Shown here piece by piece: positions 1 to 16,400 of a stretch of DNA of 60,000 nt (the stretch's first letter is position 1; every line of letters starts with the position of its first letter). Location: contig JAQGDQ010000009.1 in NCBI GenBank assembly GCA_030141605.1, forward strand, positions 281,001 through 341,000. Reading direction: 5' to 3'. Below the pieces are notes generated by a model that saw nothing but the letters and a program-made list of their open reading frames with translations, had not been told where the DNA came from and made no database searches. The translations under genes and the position numbers were made by a program. This DNA is from Tubiluchus corallicola (Eukaryota > Priapulida > Priapulimorpha > Priapulimorphida > Tubiluchidae).

Positions 1-1436
1 TAGAATGCAGCAAATTTTGTTCTGGCTAATCAAAAACACATACTGATAAGTACAGTAATATTTATACACAACAAATGTGCAAATGAAAAGTCTGTAGAAT
101 TGCTGCTACATGAGCAGCAGTAAAATGTAGGAGTATTTACAATGCTAAAACAAAATTAAGACGTAAAAGTGCACAGAAAGCTTCAAATTTCAATTTGCTG
201 TGAACACAGAAAGTTTAAAATGAAAAAATCAATGCAAAGCCATCAAACACAAGAATAGCATCTGCAGGAAAGAAAATACAGTTTCATTATTTTGCAGGTA
301 AGTCTAGATTATCAATATCTCTTTCTGCAAACAATCACGCACTTCATAAAACTCTTAATAAAGCACCGAGAACTATTACTGTTTAGCCTGGAGGTATAAT
401 TAAAGAAAACTACAAAGTGCTCAACACAAACATAAATCAGTCTCATAGATAACGAGGCTGATTTCGCACAAATTCTATGAAAATGCAAAGTGAAATGTAT
501 GTGGATGATAAAGTTATGTGTGTTTGTCACAAGTCAGTTATTAAGTGAAAGGAAAATAGGTATGTCGGGTAGCGGAAAAAAAATGTGCTGAGGTTTACCC
601 TACAATAACACTGGAAGCAAGTGATCTGCAAAGCTGAAATTTCACAGCTTGATACTATGATCCATTATCTTTTGACTATTAAAGTTGCCAGTTTATGGTT
701 TTAACAGTTTTTAAGTTATGGCCGAAAATTTAATATAATTTTAATATAAATATCGTACAAATGACAGCAAATCGTCAGATGACAAACAGACGTATTTAAA
801 GCATTCAATACACGGTAGCAAAACAATAAAAAAATCAACCAGGTTACATCATAGTCAACACCACAGAAAATAAAGCATTGACAAAGATTTGTTGCCAAGA
901 AAAAACAGAACTTGATCTTATGCTCTACTGCATCTAGAATTCCCGGAGAAAGTGCACAATGGTGCACAAAGCCGTTTAATTTAGAGGAAATAAAAGCAAA
1001 AGGCGCTGGAAATAAATATCCATGAAAAAACTGAGCAAAAACGTCAGCTATTGAAATGCCTTCGTCTAGTTTGCACTAAAAATGGTGGACACATAGAGCA
1101 TTTGCTGTAGATTTTAACAATAGAGGCGTGAAGTGGTTTGAAGTGTCTGAAACATAAGTTTGGTAATTTTCAAGAGATTCCCCTATTTTCTTCTTATAAT
1201 ATCATGATCAAAATTTTCACACATTTTTTGCACCACCTGATATAATATCTGCAAGAGAAAATATTATATCCGCAAAAATCTTGCAGAAGAAAATTCAGCA
1301 AGTTCACAACAACTTGTTATCTCATTCCAGAAATAAACAGATCATAACAATTCCTTGCAGCTGAAAACAAACATTCAAAAGACAGCATAACAATATGCAA
1401 ACAACTCGACATGAACATGAAAACATGTTTACTCAC
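1..1436 (-). other. CSTF3 intron 17 (left edge), non-coding
   Basis: Sequence downstream of CSTF3 exon 17. I found no exon matching the PGGV/PPAAVVL hinge or the monkeytail. The short open frames here are AT-rich and protein-unlike. Nothing else was identified. Confidence 0.6.
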
Positions 1437-4400
1437 GATGAACGAGCTTTGGTTTAAACGGTATCATCTGTCCCAAATCCGGCTTCGGGTACTCGGGCTT
1501 TTTCATATCACTATCGCTATTCCTATCAATGAAAGGCGCCGTTGCCTGGCTAACCGTGTAGTTAACAACGTTCTGTTTTGCAAGTTCCTGTACAAAATTA
1601 TAGATAAAAAATGCAGTAAACAGGCAAGAGATAAACAAACAAACATATTCGCTTTCATAACAACAAATGCTACTTTAAACTTACTGCAAAAGAATGAATG
1701 CCGAAAAATTAAAGAGAAACAATTGTAATGTTAATTATCACTAATTAAATAGACTACAATTTTGACAATTAAACGGCAAAACAACAAATGGAATGGCATT
1801 GGCGCTTGATGTCTAACTCTTTTATGCCATCCATAAATGGAATGTGGTGTTACAATTACTTATAACAAAATTAGTTTATTAAAACTGCATGCACGTACAA
1901 AGAATTAGCCTTTGCAGTTTTAATTCATCTTCTCAATTCATTACTAATTGCTAGACAATGTCACACTGTTTTATTGAAAAGATTCTAGCAAAAGTATAAC
2001 AAAACACAATGTTCAGGAAAAACACGACATAAAATCCTCAATATTAAAAAGCTTCTATTAATGATTTAAGAAATGCACTTTTGGCTCACCCTGTATCCTA
2101 TTGCTTTGAGCTCTGCAGAATCACAGGGATACAAATCTGCAAATTTATACCTATCTACAAGAAGTGCTGTCTCTTTGCCTTCTAGCTGATTCAGCTAAAA
2201 AAACACAAAACAAATACATGTATATTTAAATAAAGACATCTACATAGTGGCATTTGACAAAAAAAACTAATTTAGAAAACAGAAAATAAAAATTTTGCTC
2301 ATTAAATGCATGTATTTTAAAATTTGCTTTTACTATATAGTTCACCTACAAATTATTCACTTTGCAAATACCTACTATGAGAATGAGCCTTTTAAAGTGC
2401 ATAATATAAAATGCTAAAAAAATACACCATTTACAATTTTTTCAGTACAAAAAAATGCAAAGCCTCAAATAGCTAAGTTTTACACAAATTACCACAAATG
2501 ATACATTATTTTAAACGGCTAATTGGCTGCACTTGAATTAATAAAATTTCCAGAACTAAATTCGTTGCGCATGTAAAAGAGCCAGTGTATTGGATCAAAT
2601 GATAATACTTGTAAAAAAACTATACTAAAAAATTAGATATAACTGTAGGCAGTAAGTACCTTTTCAATTATAGCATTGCGTCTTTTTTCTACTTTCAATA
2701 TACTTGATAGATCTCCGACATTTGTTTCAAACTCCAAAAACTTGTTCCATATATCACTAAAAATGAAAATTTAGCAATGTATACTGTTTAAACTGAGAAA
2801 CTATAAGAATATACATTAGACGACCCATAAAAACTTAATATAAATTTCATCGTCCCGTAGAGTCTGAAAGAAAGTGTTTATGACATTCTTGACTATCAAC
2901 CATGACAAAACTGATTATGACATAATCGTGATGTAATAAAGGAAAAAACATCCCTCGGACTGTATATCCCAAGTGGGGTGCACATTTAAAAATACAGAAA
3001 TCACCAAATTAATATACACACATAAAATACCACGCCTTAAAAGTGCAAAAGAAATTTAGATGATTCTTGTCTTCTGCCAAACGAATCTACTACTGACATA
3101 TTTGAAGAAAAACTGACGTGAGGTGTCAGGTGGCGTGATGGTACATGTGGTAAAACTTTTGTAGAAGTTCCGCTATTCTAGCTGAATTAATCTTTATGTT
3201 CATGTTAAAATTAGTCAACAGATCAATTAGCAACAACTTTAAAGTGCTTATATAGCTCTAACCCACAGGATTATACCTCAAATGCATAAGTACTGTACAT
3301 AATCAAATTACATATTTGACTTTCAGATAAGCAGGCAGTAAGTATGCTTCAAGCCGGGTTACTTATCTTATAGAGTTCAGTTTTAGCTTGTTAAAATAAT
3401 TGTTCTGTTACTTTGGCAGCATTCACTAGGTGAATTGGAGGTTAATCTCTAGCTTAACATTTTGGATTGCTTGTAGTTAATAGGAGTAACTACTGCCGCA
3501 AAAGAAGTTCACTCAAGCACCTTGACGGGATAAACGTTTATATTGTACGGTGGCATCATTTTTCATTGAAAATGAGTGCGAACAAGCGTGAAGTGATCGC
3601 AACTTTAAATTAATTTTACTAATTACACAAGGGTCTTAGCACAGTTTTACTGCTGAAACTTTGTATTATTTGTCTCAAGTACTAAAATAAATTAAACTTC
3701 CCAAGTTTTAACTTTTCCTTTAACAAAAAAAACCTGTATCTATACTTGATGCAAATTTGCAAGAATCAATTGTTACAGTTCTGACAAGAACATCAAAAAT
3801 GTACGGAGATAGTGTGCCGGTGAAAAAGAATTTAAACCCATACTAAGCTTCGCCCAAAAATGGCCAAGAAGACAACCTCTTTTGCTCTTTCAATTTTGTC
3901 CTTATTTTTGATGACTTAATTTTTTCTGCCCTTCATGACAAGAGTACATTTAGGATACTGAAGTCTGCTTGCCCTTTTTGAAGAAAAAGGAGTTTCTTAT
4001 TCTAAATATTCGTGTACAAATATATCGGCTACTTACATTGAGTTTTCATTTTTCAAAGACCCTGACGTTAGCACTCTTTCAAAAAGAACTCTAGTGTTGT
4101 TGTCCTCTAAATAAATGAAAAGATTTAGTGTCATTTACACTGCAACTCACAAAATTGTTTTCTAGTCATTATACCTGTTCTGTACAATTACATTTCAGCA
4201 TATACATGTTGTACTACATTGAAACACAGAGCTTTATAATTAATGATAACAAAACATAGGCTTATTTATTATTACGGCACAGTATAAAATTACAAATTAT
4301 ATACATTATATGCATACTTATACACATCTTTGTACATACATACACACAAGTTACTGTATAAAATTGTTGCATACATAAATCAATAGAAGTGTTGTGTAAA

Positions 4401-7400
4401 ACCAATAATCAAAATTTACAGACTGGGGAAAACACATTTGTTATTGGAAGAGTCATGTTTGTATTGAGGGATATTATACACACATAAAACTGTTCTTGAA
4501 TAATTAAATGAGGCCTTTCGATTCCCTCGCATCTGACCCTTTTATCTCAAAGAACAAGTTACAATCATGAAAGTATGATATATGAAATTTATTTCACACA
4601 AACAAAAAACAAACAATTCCAGCATGTGTTTCTCAACACTACAACAAATACCAACAATTTGCTGACTCGTTGAACAGGTGTTAAAACTTAGGGCTATCAT
4701 TTAATTAAAATTATCCAATGAAAGTTCAGATGGTACACAGGTGCTGAAGTTTAGATACATGAAAAGACGAAGATACAGGCAAACATACAAGAAAATCATA
4801 CCATTAAGATGTGCTAAATAGTCGATGTATGCCACTATGTATTCTGGTGTATCTCCGTATCGTTTCAAACCCAATTCAAATATTTTAAATGCAATATTTT
4901 TGTCCTGAAAACACAAAAATGCTTTTACTTGACATTTAGTAAACTCATTAATTGCAGATGTAATAATAACGTTTATATAAATACTAGTATGATAGCCTAA
5001 CTCATGTTTCCTCTTTAAATTTAAGTTTATTGTTGCAATTATAACTTTAAAATTATAACACAATGTATATAACGCTATGTACCTTGCTACTGTAATACTC
5101 CATCAGTGCAGCACTTATGAAAATGTGGTATTTACACCGAGTGTCCTCTCTGGCTTTCTTAAAAACGGCTCGTGCAGATTTGATGCCCTCAGCTCTTCTA
5201 GCAAATTTCATATATTGTATGAAAGCCTACAGCACATAAACATGCACGTTAATCAAGAAAAACACGTTCTATTGTTTCAAAACATTTTCAAAAAAATTGT
5301 CATAATTCTGTTAAAAGGGCTCACCAGTGTTGGATCAGCATCTTCAATGTCAATGTATTTCTGATAAATCTGATGAACTTTTTGGTATTTCATTCTGCCC
5401 TGTATTAAAAAAAATATCATGACATTGTTAAAAAGTTCAACTACAATCAAGGCAAAAATACAATTCATTGTACTTAACATATATCTTTCTGTTACGTACA
5501 ACAATATACATATATATATATGTATTTATTATGTATATATTTTATTTGCTCATGAATTCAAGAATTACACATGCACATGAAATCTACACACTACAAAAAT
5601 ATTTACAATAAAAATATGTACAGTCAATAAAAAAACACATCTAAAATCACGAACTAATTAATACATATTCCATTAATAATGCAGTCGACATCATGTGGTT
5701 CACACACATAAACAATCTAGTATATTTTCACACAAATCAATCATTTCTTTTAAGACACTAATTTTACTTTTAATATCAACAGGAACGCTCTTAAATCACT
5801 TATTTAAAGCACATGTATCAATACATAAAGACATCAAATTATGAGTCGCAAATGCTATTTCTGAGCAAAAAGTTTCCGTAACATTGTTACAAAAAAATGA
5901 ATACGCTTAGAAATAGCAGCATGAGCCACATGACTAATCACTGGCACACGATGATTTAAAACATTGTTTGCAAATTTACTGAACCTCAATTTAATACTTA
6001 TTTCTAAAATTAAGCAACTAGAAAGAAAGAAGAGCCATATCATTAGAAGAACATTTCTCCGTGCAACACATAATTTGCTAACCAATAAATAGAGAATGGT
6101 TATAGTTAAAGTGTAAGTTATACAAAATCTACTTAAATCATCACATTATGGCACATTGCCATTTATAATTTGGTCAAGTGGCAATCTACTCACATTAAGC
6201 ATAAAACGTACAGTGTGCTCAGTAAATTGTCAATTTACATCCAAAATGTCATAAATGACCGCAAAGTAATGAGAACAAGAGATTTGGCAAAGAAGCTCAC
6301 CCCAGATAATGCTATCCCACAGAAAAACGTACCTAGCTTTAAGATAGTGTCTAAGATGGAAAACTAATATACTCAATTATTCATACTTTGGAAATTCTTG
6401 TGCTAATGTTGGATAATCATTTTGGCTTAACAAAGGCCAGCCAGGTCTGTAATAAACAGTTACTTGGCAACTAAAATCATCTTAGCTCCACTTTGTCTGA
6501 TTAGATCCTACATTCAGATAATAACATACCTCTTCAAAGTCGGCATAACCAAAGTACAAAAGTTGATTTTTCGGCAGCATTGAGTTAATGGCTCGTTCAT
6601 ACATACTAGCCGCTTCTTCGCTAAACAACTTAGATGCATTCACATCCTGAAAAATATGTATAAAAAGACAAAAATCACGACTTGAAAAAAGGTCCATACA
6701 TCTTTATATAAATGTGAATAGTAATAGCTACAAAAACAATTACCACAACTTTTTTTCAAAGCATGTGAAAATTTACTTACACCTTTTTCACTGAGGAGCT
6801 TGCTTGATTGCTCCAAATAGAGAGCAGCTTCATACCAAATATCAGGATGATGTCCGAGGCAAAGTAAACACTGCTCATAGGCAAACATGACTAAAACAGA
6901 CAAAGTAATTATTTAAAAAATACTTAGTCAAGCAGCACTAACACATAAATAAAAACAAGTAAATCAACAAGTTATCTTGGATATTTGGTTTGACAGACTT
7001 TGACAGACTGATCACATATTAAACACTCATGAACAATGGCATGATTTATATGAACACCTGAACAATGCTTTTGTACCCACTCGCAGCACTTCACAGTAGA
7101 CTTATTAACCTCACTAATACTGCAGAAACTTTTCTTAATTTTATCTTGTCACATACTATAGGAAAGTGCACAATATTTTAAGTTGATATAATCTGAGTCA
7201 TAGGTAAACTTTTACAATGTATCACATCACAACTTGTGGTGTTTTTGTGGCTGACATCAAGGTAAAGTCTACTATGCACAGCTATGAGTGAAATCCACAA
7301 AACAGAATTAGACAACCAGCTATGTCTTCAACCATTTAATAGGTTTGTCATTCTAATGGACTATTCACATTTCATTACAAAAGTTCTTTTAGTTATGAAT

Positions 7401-10400
7401 CTGTCATTGAATTGTCACTTAAAGATCTACAAATAACTTTTAATTTAGATGACTAATGTGTAAGTTTTCTTAAATACCTCTCCTTGTTACAACAGCATGA
7501 TCTTCTGTCCTAAGAGGATTGGTCTTTTCCCAAGCAATGTATTTCTTCCAAAGTTCAACCTGTTAAAATGCCACAGATTTGTATGATTTACATCCATCAA
7601 ATGTAAACATTAAATCTAATATGCGAGTAGAATATTTCCAAAAAGTACAAAGACAAACTTGCTGTTTTGTTACACTGCGACGGAGTTTCGCTTTAGTTTA
7701 TGAATGTAGGCCTCTTACGTTATCCTACATCATTGGATACCGTAAAACCTCTGAGTTTAACATACATTTCTATTGTCTAGTGACATCATCAGTATCAGAA
7801 AAGTGAAAAATGATTGTTGTCACAACACCCAAACAAATAGTCCAAAATCTTACCTGCTTAGCTTCTTCTGGACTGCCTGTAGGTGGCACAGATGGCAGAT
7901 TGCGATTGAGACCTCTAGTAACGGCTTCGTACTCTTTTGCCACTCGGCGAGCATTCATGTAATCTCTACTACGATCATCTATCATTTTCTTTGCAATAAG
8001 AGGGTTTATGCTCTAAAATGAAAAATATAACTCCAAAGATATGTTCCACTGTTGTTATAAAGACAGCAAAAAATGACCTAGCATATAGCACCAATACTTC
8101 ATGCAAGGATAAAGCTAGATTGTGCTTCACAGATACATAATGTAAGTTCTCATTCCACTATCTATTTACTTCAATTAGATCAGCAATTAACTTTAGGCCG
8201 TGATTCCGATCTAACACAAGTGCGGCATTAGCACTGGCACAGAAATTTAATCATTACCTCGAGAGCTAGCGCATTCATTGATGATTTCCAGTTTTTAATT
8301 ATTTTTAACATTTCACATTTGCATATTAGCACATACAGCTTAGAAATGGAAGCTTTGCACCCATAAATTCTCAGGTTGAACCTACAAAAGCCCAATTAAA
8401 TTTATTTCACCTGAATTTTTTACAAGCCAAAACTGACAAACCAACAGTAATCTTCCAAATCCTTGTTTCACTGTTGCTGCATCGTTCCCAAAGGTGCCCA
8501 TAAGGTTTTCACTCCACCTTATACTGTGCCATCACTTTCCTGATTGGATTACTTGAAACTTACTTTACATAATTACAGATGCAAACTAACCATTTCATAA
8601 GCATTGTAATCCTTCCAGAAAACTTCAATGTTGACCATAGGATTCACACAACCTCGCTGGTAAATTTTGCGCACTGCCGTTATTCTCTGGTTCTCAGCAT
8701 AGGACCCAACGGCTTCACTAGAATAAGATAAACATGTAAACACCCCAATTCCTAGGTGTTTTAAAAGCAATGATGGGCCCATTACAAGGTAAGGTGGTCT
8801 AAACACTCAATTCTCAGAAATACCACAAGGTTTGAAAGTGCCAAGTCTTTGAAAGCAAGCAGCACATGAGTAAGAAACTTCTAATGCAGAGCTTAGGAAG
8901 AAAATTCACTTATTAATGCAAAATACACTTTCTGGTGACACACACTCAACTGCAGCTGTTCTCTTTTCTTCTGCCTGAAACCAGAACAGATTGTTTGCCG
9001 CCATCTGTAGCTCTAATGTACCTATTGCATAATTTATTATTATTAAGAATAATTTTTTACTACATAAAGCTTCAATGAACTGTACTTACACATTTTTTAA
9101 GAATGCCACATAATCGTTCCAGATCTGATAAGACATAATATCCATACCCATTTTATCAAGAGCAAAATCATAAGCTTGAGCCATTTTTTCTCTAAACATT
9201 ATACAAAGTACATTTAGTAGTTTCATCATCAAATTCATACAATTTTAAAAAAATGTTTTGCAAAATCTTGTTAGTAAATAATCTGTTAATCTGTTATAAA
9301 TTTATATAAAAATGTAATAAGCTACTAAAATATAACTTCTGCTCATTACATAATTTTGTAGTAAAGTGCTGAATCATTCAATATTGCCTACCTGTAAGAC
9401 GGTAGCGAGCCTTTGGTCTCCTTCACGTAATTCAAGTAAGATTTCCACAGATCTATGTTCAACACTTTCAAAAGACATCTTTGAAACAACTTCTCAACTT
9501 TTTCAAAGTTCCGTGCCTTCAGCTGTAAGATATAACAAATATACCACATAAGAATTTTCAGAACTAAAAAGATACTAAGAACTAAAGAGCACTGAATGCG
9601 TGTTTTGTGAAATTCTATGTTTATTTTCTTCTCGCAATAATTAATAAATAAATTATAAATTTTGATTCAAAAACTAAGTCACTTTCCTTACTCTTCTATG
9701 TATATATATAGGTACTCTTAAATTTTATGCAGTAAATATATCTAGGTACTCTATAGGTGACAATCTTCCAGTGACTTCTGGGCTCATTATTACCTGGATA
9801 CTTATTTTGCATAGTACAGCAATGGGATACACACAGGGTAAAGACATCACATTTTTTGGTTAACGATAATGACCTAAGTTATAACCTGTGACACATTGTG
9901 ACATTCTCAGGATTATCCTTCCAAAATCGTCAGCTGCCAATAAAATATATCTATTTTCCTTCCTACCTACCTATGGTGACCTTATTAAGTGACTTTTGGC
10001 GGCCTCCAGTATCACCTGGAGTTTGCTGCATTATGATACATGTTATGGGGATACCATAATGATACATGTTACACAGAAGCAAAAGCACATTTCAAGTATA
10101 TGACCTTGACCTCAGGCTCAAATAATTTGTAACATGCTGCCATAGTTTAAGATCATCTTTGTTCTGAGTTACTGTTCTTTCTTTCTTTTGCAGTTAGTCA
10201 GCAATCAAGCCTACCAGTTCGATCCTATATTTTACCACCAAAATGTTATCCTTTTATTTCCATTTTGATAACTTCCTTGCATTTGACCTCTATCATGTTC
10301 ACAGTCACTATATTCCCTAGAAGTTCATGTACTGTTTTCATCAGCTATCTCACACTAGTCCTATGTGCTTTGAATTTTCGTGTGGTTGGTGTAGATATTT

Positions 10401-13400
10401 TGATATAAAATCATTACAAATTTTCATCAAGGACGAAAACGCTGAGTGGTCATGGTTTGTTATTAGCAAATGAAATTAAGCAATGCTGAATGTGGTCAGC
10501 ACATAAACTGGTCACCATCAATAAGTTATTTCTAGGTTGTCTCACACTTTTATCTCCTTTAAGGGAAATGCAGACAGGTAGTTAGAAAACTTCTGCCAGT
10601 CTTATTTTCACCTTTGGTATTTATCTGTTGTAAACAGCTGGATTCTTGGCCTACAAGTGCTACATGATAAAAAGGGGTTGCTTATGAGTGTTTGGCAGTG
10701 TATACATTATTTAACATGGCATAGTATTTCAATTTTGCCCGATTATGAGTTTCCTAAATTCCTACAATTTCCCACAGGACTATTAACCAAGCAGTGGTTA
10801 ACTTCTTCCAATTTGCTGGATCACAACAACAAAGATATAAGATCAACAATTTCAAGTCATTGTTAAATTTAGAGATAAAAAGCAGAGTTACAAAAACAAC
10901 ACAAAAAATAATAAAGTAAGAAAATAGTAATACAAGTACCTGCAGCAACTGTAACCACATGAAATTCTTCGTTCATGTTCACGCCCACTTTACAGTTCAC
11001 ATCTGCCTATCGACAACTGTGTGCAGCGCGGCCTATCTCGCAGTTGTCTTATTACAGAAACAAGCTGATAAGTATTTGTGGTGTGTTACGCGAAGTTTGC
11101 GATATGTTTCATAACTTATTACATATACGTGACTACCGAATCTTAAATTAACTGCTCATGAAAACCACTAAAATACATGTTTTGAAGATTGCAACAGCAA
11201 CACAAAGGGTAGTGGCACTTGTGCTTGTCACAAATTCAAGTCAAACAGAGAATTTATTACAAGCAATACAAGTCGATTACTTAACATAGCTCCATCTTGA
11301 CACGGATTGTGTTATTCTGTATGGTGCCACTGATATGTTATGTTACCTACGTGATACAATATCAAGCTAATTCATTCAATGATCATGTCACAGTTCATAC
11401 ACGCATGTTGCAGCACTGCTGTTTAGCGAAGATTAAAATTTTTTGCAAACAATGTATCGTAAGCCCTATAGGAAGAAACTCTACATTAGTTTATCTAATT
11501 ATCTTACGCATAAAGCTTTGCTAAGGCCACTGCATTATTAGGTTAATTACCGGTAACTTAGAGAGGTGCTTGGAGAAAATTACATTAATGAATGGATATC
11601 ATGACTACATTTTGGAATCATAGACAACTTACGGCAGATTTTTAAGGCTGATCAGATTAAAACAATTAAGACTTCTGTAAAATGATTATAATATCGTTGA
11701 ACGCTGAATATCGTAGGCGATAATGCGATAAAGCCCACAAGTTCTAATTCTGCCATGACTTCACTCTGTTACTTTACTTAGCCGAAATTAAAATACATGT
11801 AATTAAATGGCTCTGATCACTGTCATATAAGCAAGGGTGACTTTTAGCACTTTAAAGCATCAGGGTCGAGAAGAAGATCAAGGCTGAGTAGTTGCAATAG
11901 ATGCTTGACCGCAAAGTTAAGCAATGCCAGACCCAATAAATGGATGGATGGAAAGCCACACAGAAGTGCTTTTGGGTGGCTTTATGTCAAGGCTACTATT
12001 TCTCGAAAAAGGATTTATCAAACATCTAAACGTGGCAAAAGACATCCTAATGGTTCAGTGCCTCACCTCGGTGAATTATCCTCGATAATCAGCTAATTTC
12101 CGGTTCTGCCATTATCAACTTGCTATTGAGTGCTGGATTCAGGTTTGACAAGCGCCCAATTGCATTAAAATAATACAAGCCGAGAGTGTAGGGCATCTCT
12201 TTGCTTTTAGGCTCCTTTCACACTCAAATACGGCATTGCTTCCTATGCTCTATGATTCACATACAGCCTCATGTTAAATTCATCTTCTAGCTTTCCTCGT
12301 GTGGATTTTTTCCACCAGTTAAAAGCTACATGTCTTCTTCACAAGGAATTGTGTCGATCTGTAGAAATGGTTTACATATCCATGTTCGGGAGAATTCCTC
12401 GCGGAATTTTCATTAAAATTTAACTGTTCTATTACATGTTTTTTGTTTAGCAAACAACAATTAGCATAATTCAGCACATAATTTAAACTTTTGGTCGACT
12501 TTTTTGTCGTATATGTGATTTATTTTATTTTATTAAGACAACGATGATGTAACTGACGTTGTGAAAAAAATAGCGTTTATATATAATTATTAAATGTCTT
12601 CACTACATGGTTTTTAAATGTCAGAAAAGCTTATTATTGCAATTTTTATACAGATTTCAGAAATGAAAAGGTTATTCAAAGTTCTGGAAATAGGTATTTA
12701 AAAAATATCTGTTGTTACATATACGCTTCACCATTTGTATCAAATACAAGTATGACATATCATGTGCATGTTGAATAGCGTAGACACAAACAGAACATAG
12801 AGAAATTCATTGTGAACAATTAGCAGCAAATTCGTCTTTTGTACATAAAAACAACAATTATTATCTCTTTAGTATGAAATGCAGTTCTTACTTGTTTATT
12901 TGAGTAGGTAAAGCTAGGTCAACTTGATTAAGGTGAGGCGGCTATTTAAAAACAAAAGAATGACGATTCTTCGTTTATCTGTTTTTTGCACATCAGTGGA
13001 ATGCTTAATTTACACGCTTCAGCAATAATATAATTTGCCAAAAACACGTTAGGTTTTCCAATATAAGAATGAGACTTTTCGTGGTTTTTACAAAGTATGC
13101 ATCAGTTGTAACTAAGGTAAGCCTATTATATAACATAAAATGCTGAGATCGCCAGTGTACATTTAAAATACTCCTGTATTATAGTTATAGAAACGCTTAT
13201 CCAGATAATTAGTTAGACTTCACGGCGACGTAGGTATTGCTAATAAGCCTTTTCACAGTTCCAGCGACTGATGATGATCGTGAAAAGGTCAAAGGTTGTG
13301 TACCAAACAACGAATTTGTGTACACTTGACAACAAACTCGCAGCCCATGTTATTGAAATAATAACAATTTTAGCATGTATTATCAGCTAGCTAGAACCTT

Positions 13401-16400
13401 ACCTAGTTCATTTTTTCTTGTTCCCAAGTAAGATCCTACTAGTAAATCAGTCTACGCACAAAATAATGCATAATTATGTGACTTCAAAATAATGCGTAAT
13501 TAAATGAAGTCCACATTAAATAAAACAACTAAAGCTACTGAACTGAGGCGACAGACGGCTTTGCTTTACGATGTACAGCAACCGCGCGTGCACACAAGGA
13601 ATCTGTGAAAAGACTTATTGTCGTTGATAACTTACAAATGAGATTAATTTTAAAATTAAATTTAACTGTGGTTTTCAACAAAAGAATCAATTTGTCTCGC
13701 TTCCAAATCCCAATCACATAATTTTGTTCTATTATTTCCGCTGCATATATTTACATGATTTTAGATGCAGTACCCACGCAACATAAAATACGTTTCAATA
13801 CCTAACTGCCTAGCTCCCGTTAATCGGCCATACACACGCTCAAGTTTTCACTACTGTTAAGCAGACCTAACACGACGTGTAAGTGACGTAGACCCAATTT
13901 ATTTTTCTTGCAAGAAAACAATTATGGTTGAAATGTATGCGTTAGCAAATCATCGAATAAGTGTCATTTACACTTATAGCCACTTGCAATCAGATATTTA
14001 ACACAAACACCAGTTTATTTAATCAGAAACCCACGCTGTTGAAAATTCAAAACTTTGCCACTTGTCTCATAATAATCATTGACTACTTAATGAAATAAAA
14101 AACCGACCCGAAACATGCCAGGCTGGTAGCAAAAAATTTTATTGCATGACACATCTATTACAGCACACCACAAGCTGTTACAGAACTTTCAATTACATAA
14201 ACATTCGCAACTTTTCTGTGCATTCATTAAGCAAAATAACATTTTCAAAATTACATGTATCTCCCCGAGCACACAATTTCTGCGCAGAAATTTTAGCACT
14301 GCTTTCCTTACATGAATTTTTAAATTTTTGCTCTAATTCCCACATGTTAACTCACCACAAACTATTACCGGTCATCCAACTATATAAATACAAAATTTTC
14401 GTTAAAAAAAGACCTGCTTTATTTTAAGTGTTCAGATCACGTTAAAATGCGCTTTATCAACAATGTATCATATTTGAAACTGGCTCTCAACCTTGCGTTC
14501 ACATTCCTATTTTTTTAACTTCCGCTATATACAAAAAAAACGTAATGTAATTAATTAATTAAATTTCCCACGGACAGATTACTTTAAAAACTTACGTCAT
14601 CAGTAATGTAGACAACCATATTAAAACTAGCCCACTTCCTTACACCATACTACACTGTCAAATTTTTGCCTTTGCCACACATACATTAACACACTACAAA
14701 CTATTACTAACCTGCTACCTACATAGTCGTCATCATAGTAAGATGCCTTTTACCACTGTAGACACTGGATAAGCAAAATTCTAAATTAAAAAATGCGCCC
14801 TAAAGATAGGTAAACATAGCAGTAATACTGCAAAAAATTAGACGCTGCTATGCCAGTGGTTTGTCAGTAAAAGTGCTACAACTATATAACGGCAAACTCC
14901 AATTAAAAAAAAACTGCCTATATTTTATTTCAATCAATACAAAAAGGTTTTGAGTGCACAGATTACTTTAAAAATATACTTCATCAACAATATATACAAC
15001 CATTGTAAAACTGGTTCTCTTTTTCCCCTTACCATGTACATTCTACATAACATCTGCAATTTTTTGCATTTACCACACACCACAAAGCATTACTGATCTT
15101 CTGCTACATAAAACGAAAATTTCAATCAAAGGCCAACCATTTATTATTTATAAACAAAACAAAAAAATGCATACAAATTTTTTTCAAAATTTGCTTTACC
15201 AGCAATGTGTACCGTATTAAAACTGGCCCTATTTTCTAAGACTAAGTGACCCACTTTACCTTATATCACACTTCGAACATAAAGGCAAAAATTACTAACA
15301 CATCACAAGCTATTACTAATCTTCCAGCTACATAAAGGCAAACTTTTACGCAAAGCCCACCCTTTCCAGACAAACGTTACTTTAAAAATATACTTTATTG
15401 CCATATTGTAAACAAATACCATAATTTATTAAGTATTACAATAAACATACTAATATTGAAATTTTAGTATTACAAAAGTACACGGTCGAATTAACCCATA
15501 AGCAGACTAAGCACGGACTTAGGGCACCAAGCTGGTAAAAAAATTTAAGTAAAGTATATTAAAGACCATAAAAGTCTTTCACAGTTTAAAATGTGAGGAA
15601 CAGGAAAATGACGCACGTTCACTAGGTTGTTTTTCATATCATTACATAGCGCAATAATAAGGTCGTGGCCTTCTATCACAATGTTTTCACCTACTGCAAT
15701 TGGCAACCACAACCTCTGCAACAGCCATTAGCTAATGTCCGGGAGCAGGAAGTTTCACGATCAATGGCCCATGCAGAGGGGCCATTTTAATGTCCTGTTT
15801 AATACCATTCTGAGCTTTTTGCTGTTGAGATCATACCTTCTTTTTAGTACCTGACTTATTTAATTAAAATTTCATTTTGCAGAATTTAAAGTGGTATAAA
15901 TCTTATAGCAATGGAGTTTGCTTTAATATGTTACATAATTAGTAACACACAGCACGTATGCTTTAAGCAGCGAAGACGGCCAGGGCACCAGGTGTTGGCT
16001 GTACTTGTGGCACAAACACACCTTAATCCGGTCCTGCAAAGCGACACACCGGTAATGGTCACTCAACTAGTGACCATGATCAATCTTACATGCTGCAACC
16101 TTTTCTCACACAATGGCAGCTTATATTACAGCCTTGTATATCGTTTCTTACACAGAGAGTAGGTGAAAATTATTCAGAATTGCTCTTTGGTTTAAACTTT
16201 TCTGCTACATAATAAAGCAACTGCAATTTAGTTCACCTCATGAATTTGTAATACATAACTGTTTAATCCCAAAAGAATGGTAATAAAAACGGGATACCAC
16301 ACAATCATTCGTTCTGATATTCTACTTTTGCAACTCTTCAGTGCCATAATATATTAAACTAAGTGAGTTTAGAGTAAAATTGATCCGCCACATAAATTTT

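Noticed and set aside
1411-1728. 105-codon plus-strand frame
   Set aside because: Antisense to CSTF3 exon 17, which matches the conserved [17 protein letters not shown] block.
14146-14427. 93-codon plus-strand open frame
   Set aside because: Lies in the degenerate tandem repeat of CSTF3 intron 3 and has no protein-like conservation between repeat units.
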